The notes: generated from the sequence alone by a model not told the origin. A DNA stretch of 64,000 bases from Thermodesulfatator indicus DSM 15286 (GCF_000217795.1 NC_015681.1:124001-188000); one strand, 5' to 3'. Shown: positions 24,555 through 34,039, numbered from the stretch's first letter. Translations and numbers: made by a program.

Positions 24555-25769
24555 ATGAACAAAAGCGACTTAGTAGATATACTTTGGCGAGAATTTCCCG
24601 AATTTAGACGCCGAGACCTTGAACTTATTGTAAACCTCCTTTTTGAAAGATTAACTCAGGCCTTAAAAGACGAAGAACGCATCGAAATACGCGGGTTTGG
24701 AAGATTTATTGTTAAACGACAAAAAGAGCGCTTTTTTAAAAATCCCAGAACAGGCGAAGAACAGATCATTCCTACTCGTAAAAGAGTTATTTTTAAGGTT
24801 GGTAAAGACCTTAAAGAAAGACTTAATCAACATGCTTTGGCAAGCATTGATCTGGGCACCCAAACTTTCAGATTACTTATTGGCAAAGCCTCTGAAGGCG
24901 ATTTTAAAATCCTTTTAAAAGAACGTTTTAACGTACGCCTAGGCGAAAAGCTGACTAAAGAAGGGCGAATTTCAGAAAAGGCTCATGAAAGAGGAATTAA
25001 AGCCCTTAAAAAAATACGCCTATTGCTTGATAAAGCCGAGGTAAAAGAAGTTTTTGCCGCTGGCACCGAAGTTTTTCGCAAAGCCCAAAATGCTGACTAT
25101 TTTTTAGAACAGGCCCAAAAAATTTTAGGTACACCTGTAAAAATTCTAAGTCCAGAGGAAGAAGCCCTTTATACGGCTAAAGGCGTTCTTTTTAGCCTTA
25201 AACCAGAAAGTTCCCCTGTTCTCATTATAGATGTAGGAGGGGGTAGCACTGAATACATTCTTTGCCATCATGAAAAGCCTATAAAAATTGGAAGCCTCAA
25301 ATTAGGTGCCGTAACCCTAAAAGAAAAGTTTTTCCCTTCTGATGACATCCCCACTTCAAAAGAAATGGAAGAGGCTAAAAATGAAATTACGAACTTTCTT
25401 GAGGAAATAAAGTATTTGTCACCAGCACCTCATTCTTTGATTGCTACGGGAGGCACAGCAACTTGTTTAGCCGCTCTTGCCCAGGGGCTTGAACGTTACT
25501 CACCTGCTAAAGTACACGGTTATTTTTTAAAAACTGAAAAACTAAAAGAACTTGTACAAAAACTGGCCAGTCTTTCTTCATCTGAAATAAAGTTTTTAAA
25601 AGGCATGGAAGAAGGCCGGGAAGATATAATTTTACCTGGAGCATTAATTTATTCGGCTTTAGCGGATATTTTAAATAGCAAAGGTTTTTTAATAAGTGAA
25701 ACAGGAATTCTCGAAGGGTTGCTCTTGCATCTTATAGAAAAAAGACCCATTATTTCTGAAAATATTTAA
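24555..25769 (+). CDS. HU/IHF DNA-binding domain fused to Ppx/GppA phosphatase
   Basis: This single 404-residue reading frame joins two families. Residues 1-93 are a complete HU/IHF chain (MNKSDLVDILWREFPEF, IEIRGFGRFIVKRQKERF, NPRTGEEQIIPTRKRVIFK). Residues 95-404 are a Ppx/GppA phosphatase (SIDLGTQTFRLLIG, LIIDVGGGSTEYIL, LIATGGTATCLAAL), which hydrolyses exopolyphosphate or pppGpp. No stop or ATG separates them; a TTG at the junction could start a separate phosphatase. The sppA-ihfB neighbourhood is common in related bacteria, so an ihfB-like gene seems to have fused with the gene after it. Sequencing error at the junction is possible but not needed, as both domains are intact. Confidence 0.85.
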   Translation: MNKSDLVDILWREFPEFRRRDLELIVNLLFERLTQALKDEERIEIRGFGRFIVKRQKERFFKNPRTGEEQIIPTRKRVIFKVGKDLKERLNQHALASIDLGTQTFRLLIGKASEGDFKILLKERFNVRLGEKLTKEGRISEKAHERGIKALKKIRLLLDKAEVKEVFAAGTEVFRKAQNADYFLEQAQKILGTPVKILSPEEEALYTAKGVLFSLKPESSPVLIIDVGGGSTEYILCHHEKPIKIGSLKLGAVTLKEKFFPSDDIPTSKEMEEAKNEITNFLEEIKYLSPAPHSLIATGGTATCLAALAQGLERYSPAKVHGYFLKTEKLKELVQKLASLSSSEIKFLKGMEEGREDIILPGALIYSALADILNSKGFLISETGILEGLLLHLIEKRPIISENI

Positions 25770-25772
25770 AAA

Positions 25773-25895
25773 CGACCTTTGAATTTAGATTGCTTAGAGC
25801 CCGGTTGCGAGCGGAGTATAGCTATCCGCTCCTCACAATGGCCAGCTACTTTAGTCACTGCAAGCCCTTAAGGGCGAAGCAGTCTAATTTTAGAA
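25773..25895. repeat. REP/MITE-like repeat, decayed copy
   Basis: The stretch starts with CGACCTTTGAATTTAGATTG, close to the left end of the elements at 34070 and 43470. It continues with two hairpin-prone segments (ATTGCTTAGAGC...GCGAGCGG and GTCACTGCAAGCCCTTAAGG, then CGAAGCAGTCTAA). It fills most of the gap before guaB. Confidence 0.55.
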
Positions 25896-25918
25896 AAAAT
25901 TAAAAAAGGGGTGATACA

Positions 25919-27388
25919 ATGTTAAATCTTCCTATAGAGGAAGCCTATACTTTTGATGATTTACTACTTTTACCGGCTGAGTCTCACGTTTTACCCAAAG
26001 ACGTTGACCTTAAAACCAAAATAACTCCAAAGATTACACTTAATATTCCTTTACTTTCAGCGGCCATGGATACAGTTACCGAGGCTCGCATGGCCATAAG
26101 CATGGCCAGAGAGGGCGGTATTGGTATTATTCATCGCAACATGTCTATTGAACAGCAATGCCGTGAAGTGGAAAAAGTTAAAAAGTCCGAGTACGGCATG
26201 ATTATTGACCCGGTAACCGTAGGGCCAGATGTTTCCATTCGTGAAGTCTTAAAAATTATGGAAGAATATCGCATTTCAGGTGTCCCTGTGGTAGAAGGCC
26301 CTGAAAAAAAATTACTGGGGATAGTGACTAACCGCGATCTTCGTTTTGAAACTCAGTTGGATCGCCCGGTTCGCGAGGTAATGACCACTGAAAACCTGGT
26401 AACCGCTGGCCCTGGTATTTCCCTTGAAGAAGCCAAAACAATTCTCCACGAACACCGTATTGAAAAGCTGCTCATAGTTGATGAAAACTTCCATTTAAAA
26501 GGACTAATTACCATTAAAGACATAGAAAAGTTAAAGAAGTACCCTAATGCCTGCAAAGACGAACTGGGCCGCCTGCGCGTGGGAGCTGCTGTTGGCGTTG
26601 GCCCTGAAAGATTGGCCCATATAGAAGCCTTACTAAAAGTGGGCTGTGACGTAATTGTTATTGACTCAGCCCACGGGCACTCCAAAAACGTAATTGAATC
26701 TATAAAAGACATAAAAGCCCACTTTCCTGACTGTAACCTGATCGCCGGAAACATTGCCACCGCAGAAGGCGCTGAAGCCTTAATCAAGGCAGGAGCTGAC
26801 GGCATAAAAGTAGGTGTAGGGCCTGGTTCTATTTGCACCACCCGCATTGTTGCCGGTGTAGGAGTGCCTCAATTGTCTGCTATTCATAACAGTGCCACGG
26901 TGGCCAATAAATACGGTATCCCGGTTATCGCTGACGGTGGTATCAAGTTCTCTGGAGACATTACCAAGGCCATTGGATCAGGCGCTCACGCGGTGATGAT
27001 CGGCTCACTTTTTGCCGGTACCGATGAAGCCCCTGGCGAGATGATCCTTTACGAGGGTCGCACTTATAAGGTTTACCGCGGCATGGGTTCGCTTGGAGCC
27101 ATGATGAAGGGAGGCGGAGAAAGGTATTTCCAAAAGGCCGACTCCCCGGCTAAATTCGTTCCTGAGGGTGTAGAAGGAAGGGTCCCCTATCGTGGTCCGG
27201 TATCAGGGATGATTTATCAACTTATGGGTGGCCTTCGCTCTGGAATGGGCTATTGTGGTTGCAAAAATATTGAAGAACTCCGCACTAAAGCGCGTTTCGT
27301 AAGGATTACACCGGCAGGCCTTCGCGAAAGTCACGTACACGACGTAATCATCACTAAAGAAGCTCCGAACTACTGGATTGGTCGCTAA
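25919..27388 (+). CDS. guaB: Inosine-5'-monophosphate dehydrogenase
   Basis: GuaB oxidises IMP to XMP with NAD+, the committed step to GMP. The 489-residue chain shows the TIM barrel split by two CBS domains (about residues 95-210). The catalytic Cys loop is in [22 protein letters not shown] phosphate binding in [12 protein letters not shown], and the flap in [18 protein letters not shown]. An AAAGGGGTGA ribosome binding site precedes the ATG. guaA is not adjacent. Confidence 0.97.
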   Translation: MLNLPIEEAYTFDDLLLLPAESHVLPKDVDLKTKITPKITLNIPLLSAAMDTVTEARMAISMAREGGIGIIHRNMSIEQQCREVEKVKKSEYGMIIDPVTVGPDVSIREVLKIMEEYRISGVPVVEGPEKKLLGIVTNRDLRFETQLDRPVREVMTTENLVTAGPGISLEEAKTILHEHRIEKLLIVDENFHLKGLITIKDIEKLKKYPNACKDELGRLRVGAAVGVGPERLAHIEALLKVGCDVIVIDSAHGHSKNVIESIKDIKAHFPDCNLIAGNIATAEGAEALIKAGADGIKVGVGPGSICTTRIVAGVGVPQLSAIHNSATVANKYGIPVIADGGIKFSGDITKAIGSGAHAVMIGSLFAGTDEAPGEMILYEGRTYKVYRGMGSLGAMMKGGGERYFQKADSPAKFVPEGVEGRVPYRGPVSGMIYQLMGGLRSGMGYCGCKNIEELRTKARFVRITPAGLRESHVHDVIITKEAPNYWIGR

Positions 27389-27394
27389 AAAAAT

Positions 27395-27450
27395 TAACTT
27401 CCCCTTCTATTTTGCCGAAAAGAATAAAAAACAAATAGAAGGGGAAGTTA
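27395..27450. promoter_or_regulatory. 18-bp perfect stem-loop covering the pilC ribosome binding site
   Basis: TAACTTCCCCTTCTATTT (27395-27412) is the exact reverse complement of 27433-27450, leaving a 20-nt loop. It starts 7 bp after guaB ends and finishes one base before the pilC ATG. The only Shine-Dalgarno-like bases (AGAAGGGG) lie in the right arm. It may end guaB transcription and, in read-through RNA, hide the pilC start. Confidence 0.6.
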
Positions 27451-27451
27451 T

Positions 27452-28660
27452 ATGCCAGTATATGAATGGGTGGGGAAAAATCCTGCTGGAGAAATAGTAA
27501 AAGGAACCCTTGAAGCCCCGGACGAAAAGATAGTCCGCATCAAATTAAGACGTCAAAAAATAACTCCAGTAAAAGTAAAGGCCAAAGGCTCAGGCTTTTT
27601 AGCACGTCTCAGCACCCCTAAGAAAGTAAAAGCAAAAGAAATAGTTGTTTTCACCAGACAGCTTGCCGCCATGCTTGAAGCCGGGCTTCCTTTGATTCAG
27701 GCCCTTGATTCGCTTGCCCACCAACAAAAAAACCCCTATTTCAAAGAAGTAGTTTTTAAAATCAAAAAAGCGGTAGAAGAAGGAACACCTTTTTCTGAAG
27801 CCCTTAAACAGTACCCCAAAATATTTGATAAATTCTATTTTCATATGATAGAAGCCGGCGAAAGCAGTGGAAATTTAGAACTTTCTCTGAAAAGACTGGC
27901 CACTTACATGGAAAAAAATCTGGCCCTTAAAGCCAAAGTTAAAAAAGCCATGATTTATCCTTCTATTGTGCTCTTTGTTACTGTAGTAGTTTTGAGCATA
28001 ATCATGCTTTTCGTAGTCCCTACCTTTGAAAAAATGTTTTCAGAAATGGGTAAGGCCCTCCCCTTGCCTACTCAAATTGTTATTGAGGCCAGCCGTCTCA
28101 CTAAAACTTATTTCCCCTTTTTCATAGGAGGAACTATTATTTCCGTATTTCTTTTGAGACAATACTACCGTACAGAAAAAGGCCGGCTACATATAGATGC
28201 CCTGCTTCTTAAGCTTCCACTTTTCGGAAATCTCTTTCGCAAAGTAGCCGTTGCTCGCTTTTCGCGAACTTTGAGTACCTTGATAATGAGTGGCGTCTCT
28301 ATAATTGACGCCTTAACCATTGCCGCCAAAACCGCTGGAAACGTAGTAGTAGAAAGGACCATCAATCAAGTACGGCAAGCTGTTCAAGAGGGACAATCAA
28401 TTGCTGACCCTCTTTCTAAAAGCAGTATTTTCCCTTATATGGTAGTACAAATGGTAACCGTAGGTGAAGCTAGTGGTACTCTTGAAAAAATGCTTGATAA
28501 AGTAGCTGAATTTTTTGAAGAAGAAGTGGACAATACTGTTGATGCCATGGCCCAGATGATTGAACCGGTAATGATCGTGTTTTTAGGAGTGGTAATCGGG
28601 GGAATTATTGTCTCACTTTATCTTCCTATCTTCAAACTCGGAGAAGTAGTAGCTGGATAA
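27452..28660 (+). CDS. Type IV pilus / type II secretion inner-membrane protein (PilC/GspF)
   Basis: A 402-residue GspF-family protein: a short N-terminal ARM-like domain (YEWVGKNPAGEIVKGTLEAP), then two copies of the T2SSF domain (residues 70-195 and 270-395) with three membrane helices (VLFVTVVVLSIIMLFVVPTF, FPFFIGGTIISVFLL and [20 protein letters not shown]). PilC couples the assembly ATPase to pilin insertion. It stands alone here, with no pilB, pilT or pilin genes nearby, so pilus or secretion use cannot be told apart. Its 3' end overlaps the opposing DUF434 gene by 48 bp. Confidence 0.9.
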   Translation: MPVYEWVGKNPAGEIVKGTLEAPDEKIVRIKLRRQKITPVKVKAKGSGFLARLSTPKKVKAKEIVVFTRQLAAMLEAGLPLIQALDSLAHQQKNPYFKEVVFKIKKAVEEGTPFSEALKQYPKIFDKFYFHMIEAGESSGNLELSLKRLATYMEKNLALKAKVKKAMIYPSIVLFVTVVVLSIIMLFVVPTFEKMFSEMGKALPLPTQIVIEASRLTKTYFPFFIGGTIISVFLLRQYYRTEKGRLHIDALLLKLPLFGNLFRKVAVARFSRTLSTLIMSGVSIIDALTIAAKTAGNVVVERTINQVRQAVQEGQSIADPLSKSSIFPYMVVQMVTVGEASGTLEKMLDKVAEFFEEEVDNTVDAMAQMIEPVMIVFLGVVIGGIIVSLYLPIFKLGEVVAG

Positions 28661-29320
28661 ATAAGGCCATCTGTACCCCTCCTCCTCCAATATTGAGGCG
28701 GCCAGGTCAAAGGCCGCCTCGGCTCTATCTAGCAAAGCAGCATCACTTGAGGCCAGCAAAGAAACCCCTATCAAGGCTTTGTCAGCTGATGAAGTAAGGA
28801 TTACCTCTCCCAAAATACCCTCTTTTTCAAAAAACTCGCGCAATTTGGCGGCCAATTCTCCACTTCGTGAAAGCGGTTTATCCAGATAAATTTCTACCCT
28901 TTTAGGACGTAATTGTTTAAGTTTCCTTAATAAAAGCAAAATGGCCTTTTCTGAAACTTCATTAGGAGTAAACTTAGGTGTAAGCTTTCCCAGATCCCTT
29001 ATAAAGCCATCATCGCACATAAAAACCGGAAGCCCTGCCAGGGCCGACCTGATAGTGGTAAGAACATTAAAACCGTCAATGTAAAGGATTTTGTTCTTTA
29101 AATACGCAGGGTCTTTCTTTTTTGAGAGGCGCAATTGAGCCTCTAATTGAGAAAATACTCCCCTCTTTAAAACTTCTCTTTCCAAAGCACTTAGCTGCCA
29201 GCGGTTGGCTAAAAAGTTAATAGAGGCTTCTTTATGATAACCCCGCTCAAGGAGATAGCGTAAATCTTCGGCTATTTCTCTTAGAAGCTCCCACCGTAGG
29301 TTAAAGCCCTTCTTTGGCAA
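28613..29320 (-). CDS. DUF434 family protein
   Basis: A 235-residue protein of the DUF434/DUF5616 type. An N-terminal helical part ([30 protein letters not shown]) precedes a Rossmann/NYN-like part with [20 protein letters not shown], acidic [10 protein letters not shown], and [16 protein letters not shown]. The pattern of Asp residues recalls metal-dependent nucleases, but the function is not established. The start appears to be TTG, overlapping the dnaJ-like gene by 20 bp, so the two are co-translated. The 3' end overlaps pilC on the other strand. Confidence 0.78.
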   Translation of the reverse strand: MPKKGFNLRWELLREIAEDLRYLLERGYHKEASINFLANRWQLSALEREVLKRGVFSQLEAQLRLSKKKDPAYLKNKILYIDGFNVLTTIRSALAGLPVFMCDDGFIRDLGKLTPKFTPNEVSEKAILLLLRKLKQLRPKRVEIYLDKPLSRSGELAAKLREFFEKEGILGEVILTSSADKALIGVSLLASSDAALLDRAEAAFDLAASILEEEGYRWPYLSSYYFSEFEDRKIK

Positions 29321-30275
29321 GTTTCTTAATCAAATCCTTTTGTTCTTTAGTTAAAGTTTTAGGAACTTTAATGTTTATCCTGACAAACTGGTCCCCTTTA
29401 CCACCAGATTTATCGGGAAGACCAAGGCCTCTTAGTCTCAGTTTGGCCCCACTCCTCGTGCCCGGGGGCACTTTTACCCTTACCTTTTTTCCGTATAGAG
29501 TGGGGACTTCAATAGTAGTACCTAAAACGGCCTCAGAGAACTTTATTTCATGGTCACAGATAATATTTTTACCATCACGTTCAAAAATGGGATGCTCTTC
29601 AATCTTGACTTTGAGATAAAGATCCCCTCGTCGCCCGTGAGGACCGTAGGTTCCCTGAGCGGGAATACGCAATTTCTGGCCGTCTTCTACACCTTGAGGA
29701 ATTTTGACTTTAATACGTTCGGCTTTACCAGTTGGGGCGATAGATATTATCTTTTCCGCTCCCTGGGCCACTTCTTCAAGGGTTACCGGGAGTTCTAAAA
29801 CAACGTCCCCATTCGAAACAAAATCTCTTTCAGCATGTTTGGTGCGGTATGATTCTTTGCCAAACCATTCTTCTTCTGGAGACGTTCCAAATACTTGACT
29901 AAAAAGATCACCAAGATCTATTCGGAAACTAGTACTACCCCGTCGCTTTCCTCCAAAACCAAAAAAACTACCCAAGTCAAAACCAACTCCTAAATCACGA
30001 AAAATAGATTCAAAATCAAAATCTCGAAAAATATCTTCTTGCGTATAACGACGGTGAAATTCTGTAGAACCGAATTGATCATATTGACGGCGTTTTTCTG
30101 GATCGGAAAGGACGGCATAGGCCTCATTTATTTCTTTAAAACGTTCTTCAGCTTCTTTATTACCTTTATTGCGGTCAGGATGATATTTAAGAGCCAGGCG
30201 ACGATAAGCCTTTTTTATCTCTTCTTGGGTAGCGTTTCGCGAAACCCCTAAAATCTTGTAGTAATCTTTGGCCAT
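29301..30275 (-). CDS. DnaJ-family co-chaperone without zinc finger (CbpA type)
   Basis: A 324-residue Hsp40. Residues 1-70 form the J domain ([27 protein letters not shown] with the DnaK-stimulating HPD). A Gly/Phe-rich linker follows (residues 75-125, [15 protein letters not shown]), then the two C-terminal substrate-binding domains ([39 protein letters not shown]). The four CxxCxGxG repeats of DnaJ are absent, making it a type II J protein such as CbpA. It delivers unfolded clients to DnaK. Confidence 0.92.
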   Translation of the reverse strand: MAKDYYKILGVSRNATQEEIKKAYRRLALKYHPDRNKGNKEAEERFKEINEAYAVLSDPEKRRQYDQFGSTEFHRRYTQEDIFRDFDFESIFRDLGVGFDLGSFFGFGGKRRGSTSFRIDLGDLFSQVFGTSPEEEWFGKESYRTKHAERDFVSNGDVVLELPVTLEEVAQGAEKIISIAPTGKAERIKVKIPQGVEDGQKLRIPAQGTYGPHGRRGDLYLKVKIEEHPIFERDGKNIICDHEIKFSEAVLGTTIEVPTLYGKKVRVKVPPGTRSGAKLRLRGLGLPDKSGGKGDQFVRINIKVPKTLTKEQKDLIKKLAKEGL

Positions 30276-30312
30276 AACCCCTACCCGCTCAAATATTCGC
30301 AGAAAAAGTTAA

Positions 30313-30333
30313 AGTTTTTTAACAATTAGTCAA
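30313..30333 (-). promoter_or_regulatory. Weak promoter candidate upstream of the dnaJ-like gene
   Basis: A consensus-like -35, TTGACT (30328-30333, minus strand), lies about 55 bp upstream of the start. The best -10 is TTAACT at about 15-bp spacing, which is poor. No CIRCE heat-shock operator is visible. Confidence 0.3.
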
Positions 30334-30375
30334 GGATAGAACAAAAATTATGGTTAAGATAATAAATAGAAAGGC

Positions 30376-30449
30376 CCCCTGTGGGTTAAAGAGGGATGGA
30401 GGTGGGTATCTGGTTGTTGAGGGTGGAGTTGAGGGGTAACCCACAGGGG
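30376..30449. repeat. 13-bp inverted repeat with 48-nt G-rich loop
   Basis: CCCCTGTGGGTTA (30376-30388) pairs perfectly with TAACCCACAGGGG (30437-30449). The enclosed plus-strand sequence is rich in GG/GGG runs. It lies in the 590-bp gap between the dnaJ-like gene and waaA, followed on the plus strand by T-rich sequence. It might be a small structured RNA or a mobile-element remnant; no family is recognised. Confidence 0.45.
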
Positions 30450-30624
30450 AACCAAAGCTTTTTCATTTTTCACTTTTCACTTTTTAATTTTATTTATTCT
30501 CGATAACTAAAATATCATCTTCCTTTTGTCAAGTAGTCTACTATGAAATATCACTTTTAGTCGGGATCGTCAAAAGATAATTTAAGCATTTTTCGTTCTT
30601 ATTTTTATCAAGTCTTTTGATATT

Positions 30625-30843
30625 GAGACCATTGAAAAACCGTTAGATTGCTTCGCTCCGCTCGCAATGACAAACTAAAAGAAGCACGCTCACCAACTTA
30701 CCACCAACCATCTATCACTGGCCAGTTACTACCCTGTCACTGCGAGCCCATTTCCTTCCGGTCTCTGCGAGAAGCCGGCCTCCATCCTGTCACTGCGAGG
30801 AGCGCGTATGCGCGACGAAGCAGTCTCAGGACAAGCGAAGCAT
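30625..30843. repeat. REP/MITE-like repeat cluster
   Basis: The left part begins GAGACCATTGAAAAACC and continues AGATTGCTTCGCTCCGCTCG, matching the left end and core of the elements at 34070 and 45478. The right part holds two GTCACTGCGAG units and ends CGACGAAGCAGTCTC. It appears to be two decayed copies side by side and fills the rest of the gap before waaA. Confidence 0.55.
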
Positions 30844-30865
30844 TCTCTTAAAAGCTTTCATATAA

Positions 30866-32086
30866 CTATTTATGACCTAAAAATTTTTCTAAATAGGCTA
30901 CGTATTGTTGAGAAACCCCTAAAAATTCTTTTTTTATGGCTAAAGCTTTATCTTTTAAGTCTTTTTGTTGACAAACTATCTTATTCCATAAGTCAGCAAT
31001 GTTTTTCGAGTTATCTATTTTAAAACCTATTTGTTTTTCAATAAGATATTCGGCCAAATCGGAGATACTCTCCACATAAGGCCCAAAACACACAGGAAGT
31101 CCAAAAACTAAAGGCTCAAAAAGATTATGACCGCCCACAGGAACTAGGCTTCCCCCAACAAAAGCAACGTCTCCTAGAGAATAGAGAGCTGCTAGTTCTC
31201 CTAAAGTATCGACTACTATTACTTCAGAAGCAGAAGGATTACTGCGCTTTGATGCTTTAAAGCCCTTTTCCCGGGCAAGTTTTAGCAATTCTTCAGCGCG
31301 CTTTGGATGGCGTGGACAAAGAACCAAAGAACCCCTCCCAAAACGCCTAAAACCCTCAAATAAAAGCTCTTCTTCTCCTGGGTGAGTTGAGCCACATACG
31401 ATTACGGGCCTTTTTAGGAATGGCCCTAATTCAGTTTTTAGCCTGGCTATTTTTTCTTTAGATGGTGGAGGTATTTCGTATTTTAAGTTGCCAAAGAAAA
31501 AGATTTCTCTTTCAGGTAAAAGTTTTTTTAAGCGTTCAGCATCACCTTTGGTAGCGGCCCCAATAAAAGAAAAAGACCCAAAAAGCAGGTCTTTCAAAAT
31601 GGGAATTTTGTTAAGCCTCTTAAATGATCTTTCAGATAAAGCGGCATTAACCAAAACCAAAGGGATATCTCTTCTCTTAATTTCACCTAAAAGACCAGGC
31701 CATATATCTGATTCTACCAAAATAAAAAGGGCTGGGTGAAAACTTTTTAAATACTTTCTGATGACAGTGTAAAGATCAATCGGGCCTGGCCATATAAGGT
31801 CTGCTAAGTTTTCGGCCCGTTTGAGGGCCTGTTGATAACCACTGGCGGTAGCCACGGTAAAGACCAAAAAATATCCGGGTAAATTTTCCCGCAAGGCTTT
31901 AAGCAAAGGAATAGCGGCTTGCACTTCTCCTACTGATAAGGTATGAATCCAGATAACCTGTTTGGTGTCAGGGATTAATGGGGGGTTTAAACGTTTGTTT
32001 AAAAGGGCCCGTTTTTCTCTTTTAAAATGTGAACCGAGATAAAATGGCCAGGTAAATATCTGGGTAGCAAAATAAAACTTTAACAT
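30866..32086 (-). CDS. waaA: 3-deoxy-D-manno-octulosonic acid (Kdo) transferase
   Basis: WaaA adds Kdo to the lipid A precursor, founding the lipopolysaccharide core. The 406-residue chain has an N-terminal membrane-associated segment, the acceptor-domain motif VIWIHTLSVGEVQAAIPLL with its catalytic Glu, LVNAALSERSFKR, VCGSTHPGEEELL, and the GT-B donor site FVGGSLVPVGGHNLFEPL. It proves a lipopolysaccharide-type outer membrane. The ATG lies only 4 bp from a palindrome whose minus strand reads TATAAT, so the transcript may be almost leaderless. It is divergent from acsA. Confidence 0.93.
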   Translation of the reverse strand: MLKFYFATQIFTWPFYLGSHFKREKRALLNKRLNPPLIPDTKQVIWIHTLSVGEVQAAIPLLKALRENLPGYFLVFTVATASGYQQALKRAENLADLIWPGPIDLYTVIRKYLKSFHPALFILVESDIWPGLLGEIKRRDIPLVLVNAALSERSFKRLNKIPILKDLLFGSFSFIGAATKGDAERLKKLLPEREIFFFGNLKYEIPPPSKEKIARLKTELGPFLKRPVIVCGSTHPGEEELLFEGFRRFGRGSLVLCPRHPKRAEELLKLAREKGFKASKRSNPSASEVIVVDTLGELAALYSLGDVAFVGGSLVPVGGHNLFEPLVFGLPVCFGPYVESISDLAEYLIEKQIGFKIDNSKNIADLWNKIVCQQKDLKDKALAIKKEFLGVSQQYVAYLEKFLGHK

Positions 32087-32089
32087 CAG

Positions 32090-32104
32090 AGGCTATTATA
32101 GCCT
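32090..32104. promoter_or_regulatory. Palindrome between waaA and acsA
   Basis: AGGCTATTATAGCCT is a perfect inverted repeat with one central base in the 45-bp divergent gap. It contains TATAAT on the minus strand and TATTAT on the plus strand, so it could be overlapping -10 elements, an operator or both. No strong -35 is visible for either direction. Confidence 0.35.
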
Positions 32105-32131
32105 GATAAACCCAAAAAAGAAGGAGGTTTC

Positions 32132-34039
32132 ATGTCTAACGCCCACAATTATGACACACAAATTGATCATCTTCTAAAAAGTACTGAAAGATTTTCTCCC
32201 CCTACTAAAGTTTTAGAAGAGGCTTTTATAAAAGATTACGACTCTGTTTATGCCTACTCAATTAGAGATCCAGAGGGCTTTTGGGGGCAAATTGCCTCAG
32301 AGCTTGCCTGGTTTGAACCATGGCAAAAGGTAAGAGAGATAAATCTACCCTACCATCGCTGGTTTGTAGGCGGAAAAACAAACATCACCTTAAACGCCCT
32401 TGACCGCCATGCTGATTCCTGGAGGCGCAATAAAGTAGCCGTAATCTGGCTTTCTGAAGAGGGAGAAGAACAAGTCGGCACATACGGCCAGCTTAGAGAC
32501 AGAGTTAACCAGTTTGCTAATGGACTCAAATCATTAGGTGTCGGCAAAGGTGATCGGGTAGTCATTTACATGCCTTTAACCATTGAAGGTGTTATCGCTA
32601 TGCTAGCCTGTGCTCGTATCGGGGCCATTCACTCGGTAGTTTACGCCGGCATGGGAGCCGGAGCCCTGCGTTCTCGTATTGAAGATTGTCAGGCTAAGAT
32701 TGTGATATGTTCTGACGTGACTTTCAGACGTGGCAAGGTGGTAAGACTTAAAGCCGTAGTTGACGAAGCCCTTGAAACACTAGACTTTGTCGAAAAAGTA
32801 ATAGTCCACCGTCGCACAAGCCCACCCATTGAGCTGGAAGAATGGGAAGTTGACTTCTGGGAACTTTTAAAAAGTCATTCCCATCGTTGCCAAGCTGAAG
32901 TCATGGATGCCGAAGATCCATTATTTATACTTTATACTTCGGGAACAACCGGGAAACCTAAAGGCGTGGTCCATGTTCATGGTGGATATATGGTAGGCAC
33001 TTATTATCTTTCCAGAGCCTTTTTCGATTTAAAAGACCAAGATGTCTATTGGTGCACATCTGATATAGGCTGGATAGTAGGGCATTCTTTTATTGTTTAC
33101 GGACCACTCTGTGCCGGGGCTACTATTCTCATTCGCGAAGGAGCCCCTGACTATCCCCATCCGGGCGTTATCTGGGAGATGGTACAAAAATACGGTGTCT
33201 CCGTAATGTTTACCGCCCCCACCGCTCTCCGTATGTTTATGCGCTTTGGCAAGGAACACATTGAAAAATATGATAGGTCAACCTTAAGAATTCTAGCCTG
33301 TGCCGGAGAACCCCTGAATCCTGAAGCCTGGCGCTTTGCTCAGGAAATAATCCTTGAAAATCAAGGTTATTGTATAGATAATTTCTGGCAAACTGAGGTA
33401 GCTGGGCCTGTTTTAGGTACCCTTCCCTGTCTTTCAGCTAAACCAGGCTTTGCGGGAAAACCTTTGCCTGGAGTGCTGGCTGACGTGGTTGATGCCGAGG
33501 GACGTTCTCTCCCAGCAGGTAAAGGCGGATATCTCGTTCTGAGACAACCTCTGCCTTACATGATGCGCACTATTTATAATGACCCGGCCAGATATGAATC
33601 TTACTGGAAAGAAATTCCCGGTTGCTACAAAACTGGAGATATTGCTGTTTGCGATGAGGAAGGCTATTTCGCCGTGTTAGGAAGGGCAGACGACGTACTA
33701 AACGTAGCTGGTCACCGTATTGGGACGGCAGACCTTGAATCAGCCCTGGTTAGTCATCCAGCCATTGCCGAAGCTGCGGCCATTGGACTTCCAGATGAAG
33801 TAAAAGGGGAACGCATCAAAGTCTTTGTAGTTTTGAGAGAAGGGAAAAAGCCCTCTGATGGCTTGAGAAAAAGCATCATCAAACACGTACGCAAAGAATT
33901 AGGGCCTATTGCTACACCTTCTGAGGTGGTTTTTGTTGATAAACTCCCAAAAACGAGAAGTGGAAAGATAATGCGTCGCTTATTACGGGCTCGAGAGTTA
34001 GGGCTTCCTGAAGGAGATACCTCTACCCTTGAAGATTAA
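32132..34039 (+). CDS. acsA: Acetyl-CoA synthetase (AMP-forming)
   Basis: A 635-residue acyl-adenylate-forming enzyme that converts acetate, ATP and CoA to acetyl-CoA. It shows the N-terminal ACAS domain (residues 35-90), the AMP-binding P-loop YTSGTTGKPKGVVHVHGG, the acetate-pocket region DNFWQTEVAGP, the hinge VLGRADDVLNVAGHRIG, and the C-terminal KTRSGKIMRRLL with the lysine that is acetylated in homologs. AAGGAGG precedes the ATG. Propionate or another short acid cannot be excluded as substrate. Confidence 0.95.
   Translation: MSNAHNYDTQIDHLLKSTERFSPPTKVLEEAFIKDYDSVYAYSIRDPEGFWGQIASELAWFEPWQKVREINLPYHRWFVGGKTNITLNALDRHADSWRRNKVAVIWLSEEGEEQVGTYGQLRDRVNQFANGLKSLGVGKGDRVVIYMPLTIEGVIAMLACARIGAIHSVVYAGMGAGALRSRIEDCQAKIVICSDVTFRRGKVVRLKAVVDEALETLDFVEKVIVHRRTSPPIELEEWEVDFWELLKSHSHRCQAEVMDAEDPLFILYTSGTTGKPKGVVHVHGGYMVGTYYLSRAFFDLKDQDVYWCTSDIGWIVGHSFIVYGPLCAGATILIREGAPDYPHPGVIWEMVQKYGVSVMFTAPTALRMFMRFGKEHIEKYDRSTLRILACAGEPLNPEAWRFAQEIILENQGYCIDNFWQTEVAGPVLGTLPCLSAKPGFAGKPLPGVLADVVDAEGRSLPAGKGGYLVLRQPLPYMMRTIYNDPARYESYWKEIPGCYKTGDIAVCDEEGYFAVLGRADDVLNVAGHRIGTADLESALVSHPAIAEAAAIGLPDEVKGERIKVFVVLREGKKPSDGLRKSIIKHVRKELGPIATPSEVVFVDKLPKTRSGKIMRRLLRARELGLPEGDTSTLED

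Noticed and set aside
24697-24918. Separate gene starting at an ATG inside the HU-GppA junction
   Set aside because: It is in a different frame and does not encode GppA sequence; the phosphatase is in frame with HU.
30625-30843. CRISPR array
   Set aside because: The repeated GTCACTGCGAG units are irregular in spacing and length and match the MITE interior; no direct repeat and spacer pattern or cas genes are present.
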